10,539 bases of DNA from Deltaproteobacteria bacterium (GCA_019307645.1 JAFDJF010000068.1:1-10539), one strand, 5' to 3'; counted from the stretch's first letter, positions 1-6,704 are shown. The notes: generated by a model not told the origin, from the letters alone. Program-made: numbers and translations.

Positions 1-591
1 AATGAAGTTGCCGCTGAAATCTGTGCTCTGCTGGCATTTTCTGCCATAAAAAACAACGATAAGGTCGGATTGATTGTCTTCACCGACCACGTAGAGATGT
101 CCATCCCGCCGGCAAAAGGGACCACCCATGTCTTGAGACTCATACGGGAACTCCTGAATTTTACACCCAGACAGACCCAGACCGATATCTCGGCAGGCAT
201 TGAATATCTGGGCCGAGTAAGCAACAAAAAGAGTGTGGTGTTTCTTATTTCGGATTTTGTCGGGGAAGGCTTTGAAAAACAGATGCGTGTGCTGGCAAAA
301 CGGCATGACCTTATTGCCGTGTCCATTACAGACCCCAGAGAGGTAAAGATGCCGAATGTTGGGTTGATTCAGCTTGAAGACGCGGAGACCGGGCAACTGC
401 TTCTGATCGATACGGGAAGCGCTGCATTCAGAAAGCAGTATGAAACGCTTGGCAGCGCGCGGCAGGGCCGTTTGAAAGGGTTGTTTCGGTCCATGGACGT
501 GGATCATATCGAAATCAACACGGGCAGGGACTATGTCTTTGATCTTGTGAAATTTTTTAGGACCCGTGAACGAAGGGCACAGAAGAGATAA
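1..591 (+). CDS. DUF58 family protein, C-terminal part (5' end outside window)
   Basis: The frame is open from base 1 (N-E-V-A-A-E-I...) to a TAA stop at 589-591, giving 196 residues without the true start. The Met at base 70 is internal: the upstream residues are good family sequence. The segment A-E-I-C-A-L-L-A-F-S-A followed by N-N-D-K-V-G-L-I-V-F-T is the typical DUF58 core, a von Willebrand A-like fold. Later V-V-F-L-I-S-D-F matches the strand carrying the acidic residue near the second metal-contact position. DUF58 proteins are usually about 290-310 residues, so roughly 100 N-terminal residues are missing. They normally lie between a moxR AAA+ ATPase gene and batA, as expected here. The role is probably as an adaptor or substrate of the MoxR/Bat system; this is inferred from context. 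Confidence 0.9.
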   Translation, partial: NEVAAEICALLAFSAIKNNDKVGLIVFTDHVEMSIPPAKGTTHVLRLIRELLNFTPRQTQTDISAGIEYLGRVSNKKSVVFLISDFVGEGFEKQMRVLAKRHDLIAVSITDPREVKMPNVGLIQLEDAETGQLLLIDTGSAAFRKQYETLGSARQGRLKGLFRSMDVDHIEINTGRDYVFDLVKFFRTRERRAQKR

Positions 592-596
592 GAGAA

Positions 597-720
597 TGGG
601 GTCTTGGAGCGATGGAGTAGTGGGGTAATGGAAAAACAACAAGTTCCAACACTTTCTCCGAGCTATAGGATCTACAAACCGGAGTCCAATATCCCAATGT
701 TCCAGTGCCCCAATACTCCA
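597..720. repeat. Inverted array of 8-bp TGGRRYAN units (5 + 5)
   Basis: Reading the + strand, five contiguous 8-bp units occupy 597-636: TGGGGTCT, TGGAGCGA, TGGAGTAG, TGGGGTAA, TGGAAAAA. On the minus strand, five contiguous units occupy 720 down to 681: TGGAGTAT, TGGGGCAC, TGGAACAT, TGGGATAT, TGGACTCC. All ten begin TGG and have a purine next; the approximate consensus is TGGRGYAW. A further isolated minus-strand unit, TGGAACTT, lies at 641-648, in register with the right arm. The arms can pair imperfectly across a spacer of about 44 bases. A period of 8 is not a codon multiple, so this is not coding. I recall similar short TGG-periodic arrays between genes in deltaproteobacterial genomes, but cannot verify that here. 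The function is unknown. Confidence 0.85.
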
Positions 721-733
721 AAACCAAATTTGT

Positions 734-737
734 GAGG
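734..737 (+). promoter_or_regulatory. Ribosome binding site deciding the isomerase start
   Basis: GAGG lies six bases before the ATG at 744. It directly abuts another in-frame ATG at 738, which is too close. The open frame continues upstream to a GTG at 705, but that start lies inside the 8-bp repeat array. The ATG at 744 is therefore preferred. Confidence 0.55.
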
Positions 738-743
738 ATGGCA

Positions 744-2150
744 ATGACAGAAGAACTGGAATTCAATCTACCAACCCATAAACAACCAGCGGCTCAATCC
801 CAATCAAAGCTGGTAACGGTATTGATGTTTGCCGTGTTAATTGTGGTTCTGGTCAACATCGGTATTGTATTGCTGCAAAAGGGCAGCAGGGAGAAACGGC
901 GTGAAGGTGCAGCCCTTTCCGCGGAACAGCAGAAACACCTGGCTCTAAAGCTGGAGAAACAGGGTCTGAACCGTGCCTCTGTCGAAGCATGGAAGGAGTA
1001 TCTTCCGGCAGCATCACCGGATAATGAAGACGCCGCCAGGGTCTGGTATAGAATCGGAAAGCTGTACCAGATGGAAAACCAATATGACATGGCGCTTAAC
1101 AGTTTCTATCGCTCTGAGAGTTTTGCAAAACCGGAAGATATATCCGCAGAAATTGCAAGGCGTACCCAGGAGTGCCTGGAAGCAATGGGGAAATTTGCGG
1201 CCCTGCGTTATGAACTGGCCGATCGCGTTGGTTCCGGCATTGAAGCGGCGTCTGATCGGTCCGCATGTGAGCGCGATCGGGTTGTTGCCGAAATAGGACC
1301 GCAAAAGATAATGAAATCCGATCTGGACCGCAGGATAGAGCACGTTATCGAAACGCAGATTTCCCAGTTCTCCACTTATCTTCCAGAGGAGCAGGTCAAC
1401 AAAAGAAAGGAAGAATTGCTGAAACAGTATTCTACTGACAATCAACGCCGGTTTTTTTTGAACCAGTATGTGATGGAAGAGGTGCTATATCGGAAAGCGC
1501 GGGAATCAAGATTAATGGATGACGCCGAGGTCAGGACAGCCCTGAAGGATATGGAACGAAGCTTCCTTGCCCGGAAAGTAATTGAGAAGGAATTGTCAGA
1601 CGAGATAAAGATTACGGCGGGTGATCTCGAAACCTATTTCGAGGCCCATAAACATGAGTATGTCCATCCGGAACGGGCCAGGATCAGCCATATACTTGTG
1701 GACAATAAACAGGCAGCACAGGCCATTCGCAAAAAGCTGGAAAGCGGGGATGACTTTGCTAAACTCGCCGCTGATATGTCTCGAGACGTGTCGACCCGGG
1801 AAAAGGGCGGCAGCCTGCCGGAGTGGATAGAGAAAAACGAATCCGGTTCTATTCCCGGTATGGGAAATTCGAAGGATGCCATGCGTGTGATTTTTTCTAC
1901 CGATGAGGGCAGTGTGTCCGAGGAAGATGTTGATACAGAAAAGGGAATTCATATTATCAAGGTCCTCGAGCGTGAGCCGGAGCATCAAAAAACCTTTGAA
2001 GAGGTGCAAAACGAGGTGTTCCTTGCATTGAGGTCCCAGAAAGAACGTGAAGTTCAGCAGAAACTGCTGGCCATGCTCAAGGAAAAATATGACGTCGTCA
2101 TTCATCATTCAGCTCTTGCGGGAAAAGATGAGTCGACGAACAGTGAGTAG
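744..2150 (+). CDS. Membrane-anchored TPR/SurA-like peptidyl-prolyl cis-trans isomerase (parvulin type)
   Basis: This 468-residue protein (from ATG 744) is a likely envelope foldase. A single hydrophobic segment at about 23-44 anchors it. Residues about 60-125 look like TPR helices (W-Y-R-I-G-K-L-Y, then Y-D-M-A-L-N-S-F-Y). Residues about 180-310 resemble the helical SurA/PrsA chaperone region, starting V-V-A-E-I-G-P-Q-K-I. A parvulin rotamase domain spans about 312-406: A-R-I-S-H-I-L-V with His316, K-G-G-S-L-P-E-W near 355, and G-I-H-I-I-K-V with His403. A charged tail follows. Parvulins isomerise prolyl bonds in folding proteins, usually in the periplasm. The basic cluster just after the membrane segment makes the topology uncertain. 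The gene sits within the bat cluster but is not a standard member, and repeat elements flank it on both sides. Confidence 0.85.
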   Translation: MTEELEFNLPTHKQPAAQSQSKLVTVLMFAVLIVVLVNIGIVLLQKGSREKRREGAALSAEQQKHLALKLEKQGLNRASVEAWKEYLPAASPDNEDAARVWYRIGKLYQMENQYDMALNSFYRSESFAKPEDISAEIARRTQECLEAMGKFAALRYELADRVGSGIEAASDRSACERDRVVAEIGPQKIMKSDLDRRIEHVIETQISQFSTYLPEEQVNKRKEELLKQYSTDNQRRFFLNQYVMEEVLYRKARESRLMDDAEVRTALKDMERSFLARKVIEKELSDEIKITAGDLETYFEAHKHEYVHPERARISHILVDNKQAAQAIRKKLESGDDFAKLAADMSRDVSTREKGGSLPEWIEKNESGSIPGMGNSKDAMRVIFSTDEGSVSEEDVDTEKGIHIIKVLEREPEHQKTFEEVQNEVFLALRSQKEREVQQKLLAMLKEKYDVVIHHSALAGKDESTNSE

Positions 2151-2218
2151 TCAAAAAAGTCTAAAGATCAAAGGCCGAAAAGAACTATCTCACAAAGCTA
2201 CTAAGATATAGAGATTGC

Positions 2219-2234
2219 GTAACAGTTTAGCTTT
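2219..2234 (+). repeat. Left terminal inverted repeat of the 292-bp element
   Basis: GTAACAGTTTAGCTTT is the exact reverse complement of bases 2495-2510. Confidence 0.85.
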
Positions 2235-2254
2235 ATGACAAACATACCCGGATT

Positions 2255-2290
2255 GTCAGGCCGTGGGGGCCTCTTTTGAGAAGTCCACAA
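2255..2290 (+). repeat. Left subterminal inverted repeat (36 bp)
   Basis: It begins GTCAGGCCGTGGGGGCC and ends AAGTCCACAA. It matches the reverse complement of 2445-2480 at 35 of 36 positions. It contains a local hairpin, AGGCC at 2258-2262 and GGCCT at 2268-2272. Confidence 0.85.
2258..2277 (+). terminator. Possible intrinsic terminator in the left arm of the element
   Basis: A GC-rich stem (AGGCC, loop GTGGG, GGCCT) is followed by CTTTT, the layout of a short Rho-independent terminator for transcription coming from the isomerase gene. The stem is only five base pairs and the T run four bases, so efficiency is doubtful. In the full transcript the arm could instead pair with the right arm at 2445-2480, which would compete with this hairpin. 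Confidence 0.3.
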
Positions 2291-2405
2291 ATATCTATGG
2301 CGCTATTAATGACGGCACCGTAGCCTTGAAATTCTTGCGGCGCAGCCTCTCACAAAGTCTTTATTGCACCTGTCACCGGCTGTGCCTTGGTTGTGTCCAG
2401 GAACG

Positions 2406-3485
2406 ATGACTGAGCCGGCGTGTTATAACCTTGGCAGAATTCTGTTGTGGACTTTTCAAAAGAGGCCCCCACGGCCTGACTTACATTTTTTTAAAAAGCT
2501 AAACTGTTACTTGACAATGCTCTGTGTCCTGTCATTGGTTTCGTGCAAAAAGGACGATACGGACGCCACGCCAAAAGAGGAAAAGGATCCGGGCATTCAC
2601 GAAGAAGTTGGCCGGGGCCCGGCGACCGTTGCCCTTGACGTGGACCGAAAGGAAATAAGCATCGCAGAACGTCTGAACCTGACCATCAGTATCAGTGTGG
2701 ATGAAGACTATGAAATCAAACTTCCCGGTTTTGGAGAAAAACTGGAGCAATTCGGTATCGTTGACTATCATACGACCCAACCGGAGTTGATTGAAGGCAA
2801 TAGAAAAAAAGTCAGCCGGTCCTATGTGCTGGAGCCTTTCCTGTCCGGGGATTATACGATCCCGCCCATGGTGATAACGTTTTGGAAAAAGAGTGAGCAG
2901 GAATCAGGGGAGCACAAAATCGAGACTCCTGAAGTGACAATCAAGGTCAAATCTCTTTTGCCTGAGGACCTGAAGGATGTGAGTCTTAATGAAATCAAAC
3001 CGCCGGTATCGTTTCCGCGGTCCCACATCCTGTGGTTATGGGCGGCAATCGCGGCAGCGGTCCTCGTAACAGGCATTGTTACGACAACCGCCATTGTCAG
3101 AAAACGGAAGAAAGCCGCAGGCGAAGGCCTCGGCTTAAGAATCTCTGCCTATGAACTTGCGTACGAAGCGCTGAAAAGACTTGTTGAAGAAAATCTGCCC
3201 GGTAAAGGAGAATTTAAATGCTTTTATCAGCATATTTCAGCAATTCTCCGTCGTTATATTGAAAACCGTTTCGGACTCCATGCCCCGGAACAGACAACAG
3301 AAGAATTTCTCTCCGGTCTGGAGAATGCTCCAGATTTTCCGGAAGAATATAAAACCCTGCTCAAGACATTTCTGAACCACTGTGATCTTGTGAAGTTTGC
3401 TGAATATCAGCCCGGGACTGAAGACATCCAGAACACATTTAACAGTTGCAGATCGTTTATTGAAGGGACGGAAGAGAGGGAATAG
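2406..3485 (+). CDS. BatD/DUF4381-like lipoprotein with one membrane segment
   Basis: The conserved body starts with a lipobox, L-V-S-C, whose Cys codon is at 2544-2546, so the N-terminus is probably exported and lipid-modified. A beta-rich domain follows (V-A-L-D-V-D-R-K-E-I-S-I-A-E-R-L, then S-G-D-Y-T-I-P-P-M-V-I-T-F), resembling a single BatD module. Next come a membrane segment (L-W-L-W-A-A-I-A-A-A-V-L-V) with a basic stop R-K-R-K-K, and a cytoplasmic helical domain (L-R-R-Y-I-E-N-R-F-G) like the tail of BatD. The start is uncertain. ATG 2406, with AGGA at 2399-2402, gives 359 residues but an unusually long N-region encoded by the palindromic element. TTG 2364, TTG 2511 and ATG 2517 are alternatives; the last leaves too short a signal. 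batA follows after six bases. Confidence 0.75.
   Translation: MTEPACYNLGRILLWTFQKRPPRPDLHFFKKLNCYLTMLCVLSLVSCKKDDTDATPKEEKDPGIHEEVGRGPATVALDVDRKEISIAERLNLTISISVDEDYEIKLPGFGEKLEQFGIVDYHTTQPELIEGNRKKVSRSYVLEPFLSGDYTIPPMVITFWKKSEQESGEHKIETPEVTIKVKSLLPEDLKDVSLNEIKPPVSFPRSHILWLWAAIAAAVLVTGIVTTTAIVRKRKKAAGEGLGLRISAYELAYEALKRLVEENLPGKGEFKCFYQHISAILRRYIENRFGLHAPEQTTEEFLSGLENAPDFPEEYKTLLKTFLNHCDLVKFAEYQPGTEDIQNTFNSCRSFIEGTEERE
2445..2480 (-). repeat. Right subterminal inverted repeat (36 bp)
   Basis: It starts TTGTGGACTT and ends CACGGCCTGAC, the near-perfect complement of 2255-2290. It carries the mirrored hairpin AGGCC (2463-2467) and GGCCT (2473-2477). It lies within the open frame of the following lipoprotein gene. 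Confidence 0.85.
2495..2510 (-). repeat. Right terminal inverted repeat of the 292-bp element
   Basis: AAAGCTAAACTGTTAC is the exact complement of the left end. In the frame of the downstream gene, the last 18 bases of the element (2493-2510) read K-K-L-N-C-Y, directly before the hydrophobic part of its lipoprotein signal. Confidence 0.85.
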
Positions 3486-3491
3486 GGCGGT

Positions 3492-4547
3492 ATGCATTTC
3501 GAATCTCCTTTGGCATTTTTGCTGTTGCTGGTTATACCCCTACTGATCTGGTTAAAGTATTTCAGGATCAAAGGCGGATCAATCCGGTTTTCCACGGTCG
3601 TAAATGCGGCAAAGGCAGGGAGATCCTTTCGGCAGAGATCTTTGTGGGTGCCCATTTTCATACGGATTGTCGCCCTTATCCTCCTGATCACAGCGCTGGC
3701 CAGGCCTCAGACAGGCAGAGAGCAGATCAGGGAGATCAGCAAAGGTGTTGCCATTGAGATGGTCATCGACCGTTCCAGCAGTATGGGGGCAGAACTGGAA
3801 TATGCCGGCGAGCAGATGAACCGGCTGGAAGTGGTAAAAAGGGTATTTAAGGAATTTGTCATTGGAGGAGAGCAGAATCTCCCCGGCAGGCCCAATGATC
3901 TTATCGGCATGATCAACTTCGCGCGGTATCCGGACACTGTCTGCCCATTGACCCTTGCCCACGGTGCGCTCCCTGCTTTTCTGAAGAGCGTTAAGCTTGC
4001 TCAGACGCGGGAAGAAGATGGAACCGCAATTGGTGATGCCCTGGCACTTGCCGCGGCGCGTTTAAAGACCGCTGAACAGTCCCTTAAAAGACAGCGGGAC
4101 AATTCTGACACCTATGAGATAAAGAGCAAGGTAATCGTTCTTCTTTCGGACGGAGAAAACAACTGCGGAAAACGAACGCCCCTTCAGGCCGCTGAGCTGG
4201 CTGTCAAATGGGGGATTAAGGTCTATACCATTGCCATTGGCGGGGAGGAGGCGGTTACCTCTATTCGGACCCCTTTTGGTGTATACAAGGTGCCGTCAAG
4301 ACAAAAGGTTGATACAAAAACACTGAAGGCGGTTGCCGAAAAGACCGGGGGGTTTTTTCGCAAGGCAGAAAATGGGGAAGCCCTGCGCGAGATCTATGAA
4401 GAGATTGACAAGATGGAAAAGAGTGAAATCGAATCTGTACGGTTTGTTGATTACAGGGAATCCTTCCTGGGTTTTGCCCTGGCAGGGCTATTGCTGATTG
4501 TCTTTGAAATAGTGCTGAACAGCACTTTGTTCAGGAAGATACCATGA
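3492..4547 (+). CDS. batA: BatA-type von Willebrand A domain membrane protein
   Basis: This 351-residue protein has the standard BatA/BatB layout. Two N-terminal hydrophobic segments (about 5-24 and 50-71) end in the typical A-L-A-R-P-Q motif. A VWA domain follows, then a C-terminal membrane helix at about 325-345. The metal-ion-dependent adhesion site is complete: D-R-S-S-S at 93-97, Thr178 in G-T-A-I-G-D-A-L, and Asp220 in L-L-S-D-G-E-N. Such domains bind partners through a bound divalent metal. BatA acts with BatB and the TPR Bat proteins in the envelope of Bacteroides-type systems. The gene starts six bases after the preceding stop and its TGA overlaps the next ATG (ATGA), implying coupled translation. 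Confidence 0.93.
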   Translation: MHFESPLAFLLLLVIPLLIWLKYFRIKGGSIRFSTVVNAAKAGRSFRQRSLWVPIFIRIVALILLITALARPQTGREQIREISKGVAIEMVIDRSSSMGAELEYAGEQMNRLEVVKRVFKEFVIGGEQNLPGRPNDLIGMINFARYPDTVCPLTLAHGALPAFLKSVKLAQTREEDGTAIGDALALAAARLKTAEQSLKRQRDNSDTYEIKSKVIVLLSDGENNCGKRTPLQAAELAVKWGIKVYTIAIGGEEAVTSIRTPFGVYKVPSRQKVDTKTLKAVAEKTGGFFRKAENGEALREIYEEIDKMEKSEIESVRFVDYRESFLGFALAGLLLIVFEIVLNSTLFRKIP

Positions 4548-5572
4548 GTGGGATAAAACTACAGAATATCGTGATGCTGCACCTGTTTTGGGCAATCCCT
4601 TTTCTGGTTGCCATGTTTATTTATGCATGGCAGAAACGACGCAAGGCCCTTGAAATATTCATTGATGCAGACCTCCTTGACCGGATTCATATCTCCCTGA
4701 ACAATTCCCGGCGGCACTGGAAGGCGGCGTTGCTTCTGCTTTCTGTGGTGTTCATCAGTTTTTCCATGACACGTCCTGCATGGAATCCAAAACCTGAGAC
4801 CATCGAGCGGCGTGGTCGGGATGTTGTCTTTTTGCTGGATGTTTCAAAAAGCATGCTTGCAGAAGACCTTGTCCCCAACCGTCTTGAAAGGGCAAAACTG
4901 GCCATACGGGATTGTGTGGAGCGTCTTCAGGGCGATCGAGTGGCACTTGTTGCATTTGCCGGTACGGCTGCCATAAAATGCCCTCTAACCCTGGATTACG
5001 GTTTTTTTCAAATGATGCTCAACGGGATTTCAACAGACAGCATCGCCCGTGGCGGATCAATGATCGGTGATTCTATCCGCAAGGTTATGACGGATGTATT
5101 TGATGACCAGGCAAAGCAATACAAGGACATCATCCTGATTACAGACGGTGAAGACCATGACAGTTTTCCCATTGAAGCGGCAAAAAAAGCGGGCGACAGA
5201 GGTATCAGGCTGATTGCGATAGGGCTGGGAGATGAGAATGAAGGCAAGCGTATCCCTGTCAAGAACGAAAATGGACAGATGACGTTTTTGAAATACAAGG
5301 GTCAGGAGATATGGTCAAAACTTGATGCCGATACGCTGCGAAAAATGGTGAATGCAACGCCGGGCGGCAGGTATTTTAACGTGGCCACCGGCGCCATCGA
5401 CCTTGGAAATGTCTATATGCATTTAATCGCAAGCGCAGATAAAAAGGCCCTTGAATCAGAAACGATCAAACGATATGAAGAAAAATTCCAGATCTTTCTT
5501 GCCATAGGGTTTATCCTGTTGTGTTTTGAAATGGCAACTTCAGAACGTAAAAAGGAGCAACTCCGTGTCTAA
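4544..5572 (+). CDS. batB: BatB-type von Willebrand A domain membrane protein
   Basis: This 342-residue protein is a paralogue of BatA. Hydrophobic segments lie near 10-27 and 58-75, the latter ending T-R-P-A-W-N, and a C-terminal helix (F-L-A-I-G-F-I-L-L-C-F-E) precedes a short basic tail. The MIDAS motif reads D-V-S-K-S at 99-103 and T-D-G-E-D-H with Asp201. The middle loop is G-G-S-M-I-G-D-S, with Ser172 where Thr is more usual; the hydroxyl is kept, so metal binding is probably retained. It overlaps batA by four bases, and its end overlaps the batC start by eight, so the genes are likely co-translated. Confidence 0.93.
   Translation: MSGIKLQNIVMLHLFWAIPFLVAMFIYAWQKRRKALEIFIDADLLDRIHISLNNSRRHWKAALLLLSVVFISFSMTRPAWNPKPETIERRGRDVVFLLDVSKSMLAEDLVPNRLERAKLAIRDCVERLQGDRVALVAFAGTAAIKCPLTLDYGFFQMMLNGISTDSIARGGSMIGDSIRKVMTDVFDDQAKQYKDIILITDGEDHDSFPIEAAKKAGDRGIRLIAIGLGDENEGKRIPVKNENGQMTFLKYKGQEIWSKLDADTLRKMVNATPGGRYFNVATGAIDLGNVYMHLIASADKKALESETIKRYEEKFQIFLAIGFILLCFEMATSERKKEQLRV
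5552..5557 (+). promoter_or_regulatory. Ribosome binding site for batC
   Basis: AAGGAG lies seven bases before GTG 5565, inside the end of batB. It selects this GTG over the in-frame TTG at 5526, which would put a charged stretch ahead of the signal peptide. Confidence 0.75.
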
Positions 5573-6704
5573 AGGGTTCGTATATGCTGTTGCAGTGATC
5601 TGCATCCTGATAATGGCGCCGGTTTACGGGTATGCGGATTCTCCGGCCGGTCTTGTAAATGAAGGAAATGCAGCTTATCTTGCCGGTGAATATGAAAAAG
5701 CGCTTTCATCATATGATGAGGCTTCTGTAGAAGCACCGGAATCACCTCACATATATTTTAACAAGGGCGCCGCTCTTTATCAAAAAGGCGATTATTCCGG
5801 TGCAGAAGAGGCATTCGAAAAAGCGGCTTTGAAAAGCAAAGACATTCAACTAGAAGCCAAAAGCAAGTTTAACCTTGGCAACTGTGCCTACCGAGAGGCC
5901 GAGAGGCAGCAGGACAGCGATTTAAATAAGGCGCTTGAGGCGTGTACAAAGAGCATCCGTCATTACCAGGAAGCCCTTGCGCTTGTCCCTGATTTTGATA
6001 AAGCAGCTGAAAATATCGAAGTGGTCCGTCTTGTGATGAAGACGATTCTTGATAACATTAATAAACAGAAGGAAGCCGCCAAACAACAGCAGGAGGCCAT
6101 ACAGCAGGCCGCTGAGAAGTTAAAGGAGCTGATCAAAAAACAGCAGGACGCATTGGATATGAACAAACAGATCCAGGATGAACGGAAACAAAAGGGCGTT
6201 TCTCAAAAGCTGAAGGACGATGTGCAGGGTCTTGCCCGGGACCAAAAAGATTTGCAGACTGAAACAGAGGCGCTGGCAAAAAACATGCCCAAATCCGGGC
6301 GCCAAAATACCCCGGCAACTGAAAATCCCACTGAAAAACATTTAAAAAACGCAGCAAAGGAACAGAAATCTGCATCGGGAAACCTGGAGCAGGATCATAT
6401 ATCAGAGGCTAAGGCCAATCAGGAAAAGGCTCTTGGGGAGCTTAAAGAAGCCCTTGCATCCCTTAGTGAAAATAAAAAAGGGGGGCAGCAGAAACACCAA
6501 CAGGAAGGCGAAGAACAAAAGCAACAGCAGGCCTCATCTACTGACAAACCTCCTCAGGACCAAAAGGATCAGAAAGAAAACCAGGCCGCCATGGCACAGC
6601 ATTCCGATGCCGCCCAAGACATCCTGGATGAAGAAAAGAAAAACATGAAGCAACGCAGGATGCAGGCAGCAGGCAGTTACAGAGACGTGGACAGGGATTG
6701 GTAA
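5565..6704 (+). CDS. batC: BatC-type exported TPR protein with Lys/Gln-rich coiled-coil tail
   Basis: This 379-residue protein begins at GTG. A signal peptide (M-S-K-G-F-V-Y-A-V-A-V..., likely cut after G-Y-A at residue 24) exports it. Residues about 30-150 form TPR repeats: N-E-G-N-A-A-Y-L-A-G-E-Y-E-K-A-L, then Y-F-N-K-G-A-A-L-Y-Q-K-G-D-Y, then F-N-L-G-N-C-A-Y. From about 165 onward the chain is Lys, Gln and Glu rich with coiled-coil character, and the last 120 residues are low complexity and probably disordered. In Bat clusters the TPR protein following BatB is thought to bind the VWA proteins. The stop (TAA at 6702-6704) shares one base with the batD ATG. The repetitive tail could contain assembly errors, but the frame is intact. 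Confidence 0.85.
   Translation: MSKGFVYAVAVICILIMAPVYGYADSPAGLVNEGNAAYLAGEYEKALSSYDEASVEAPESPHIYFNKGAALYQKGDYSGAEEAFEKAALKSKDIQLEAKSKFNLGNCAYREAERQQDSDLNKALEACTKSIRHYQEALALVPDFDKAAENIEVVRLVMKTILDNINKQKEAAKQQQEAIQQAAEKLKELIKKQQDALDMNKQIQDERKQKGVSQKLKDDVQGLARDQKDLQTETEALAKNMPKSGRQNTPATENPTEKHLKNAAKEQKSASGNLEQDHISEAKANQEKALGELKEALASLSENKKGGQQKHQQEGEEQKQQQASSTDKPPQDQKDQKENQAAMAQHSDAAQDILDEEKKNMKQRRMQAAGSYRDVDRDW

Larger units (their letters stand above)
2219..2510. mobile_element. MITE-like or REP/BIME-like palindromic element, 292 bp
   Basis: The ends are perfect 16-bp inverted repeats, GTAACAGTTTAGCTTT at 2219-2234 and its complement at 2495-2510. Inside them lies a second inverted pair, 2255-2290 and 2445-2480, 36 bp each and matching at 35 of 36 positions (mismatch at 2280). 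The spacers between outer and inner repeats are 20 and 14 bases and differ in sequence. The 154-base centre shows no further clear symmetry and no convincing gene. Each inner arm also holds its own small hairpin, AGGCC-5 nt-GGCCT. No transposase is encoded and I see no clear target-site duplication (flanks ATTGC and TTGAC). A non-autonomous transposable element is the most natural reading; a paired REP-type element or a structured RNA are alternatives. Confidence 0.7.

Noticed and set aside
705..743. GTG 705 as the start of the isomerase gene
   Set aside because: It lies within the repeat array, has no ribosome site, and would add a non-conserved, repeat-encoded stretch. ATG 744 with GAGG is better.
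557..766. Minus-strand open frame of 69 codons with E-Y-W-G-T-G-T-L-G-Y-W
   Set aside because: The odd Trp/Tyr/Gly pattern is simply the translation of the 8-bp TGG array; it overlaps two genes and has no supporting start signal.
1014..1445. Minus-strand 143-codon open frame, and others like it opposite the bat genes
   Set aside because: These are antisense to well-supported genes and resemble no protein family that I recognise.
2188..2357. Direct repeat TCTCACAAAG at 2188-2197 and 2348-2357
   Set aside because: Only 10 bases in a moderately AT-rich stretch, and not placed symmetrically around the palindrome, so it is not a convincing target duplication.
2423..2429. TTATAAC inside the element as a -10 box
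   Set aside because: No -35-like hexamer sits at a proper distance upstream (bases 2401-2406 read GAACGA).
2219..2510. Integron attC site or CRISPR array
   Set aside because: The ends do not show the attC core sequences (GTTRRRY/RYYYAAC) and the structure is a single nested inverted repeat, not spaced direct repeats.
2511..2539. TTGACA at 2511-2516 as a -35 box
   Set aside because: The expected -10 position about 17 bases later reads ATTGGT, with no match to TATAAT, and the site is within the signal-peptide coding region.
5526..5564. TTG 5526 as the batC start
   Set aside because: It would precede the signal peptide with a charged stretch and has no ribosome site, while GTG 5565 has AAGGAG at good spacing.
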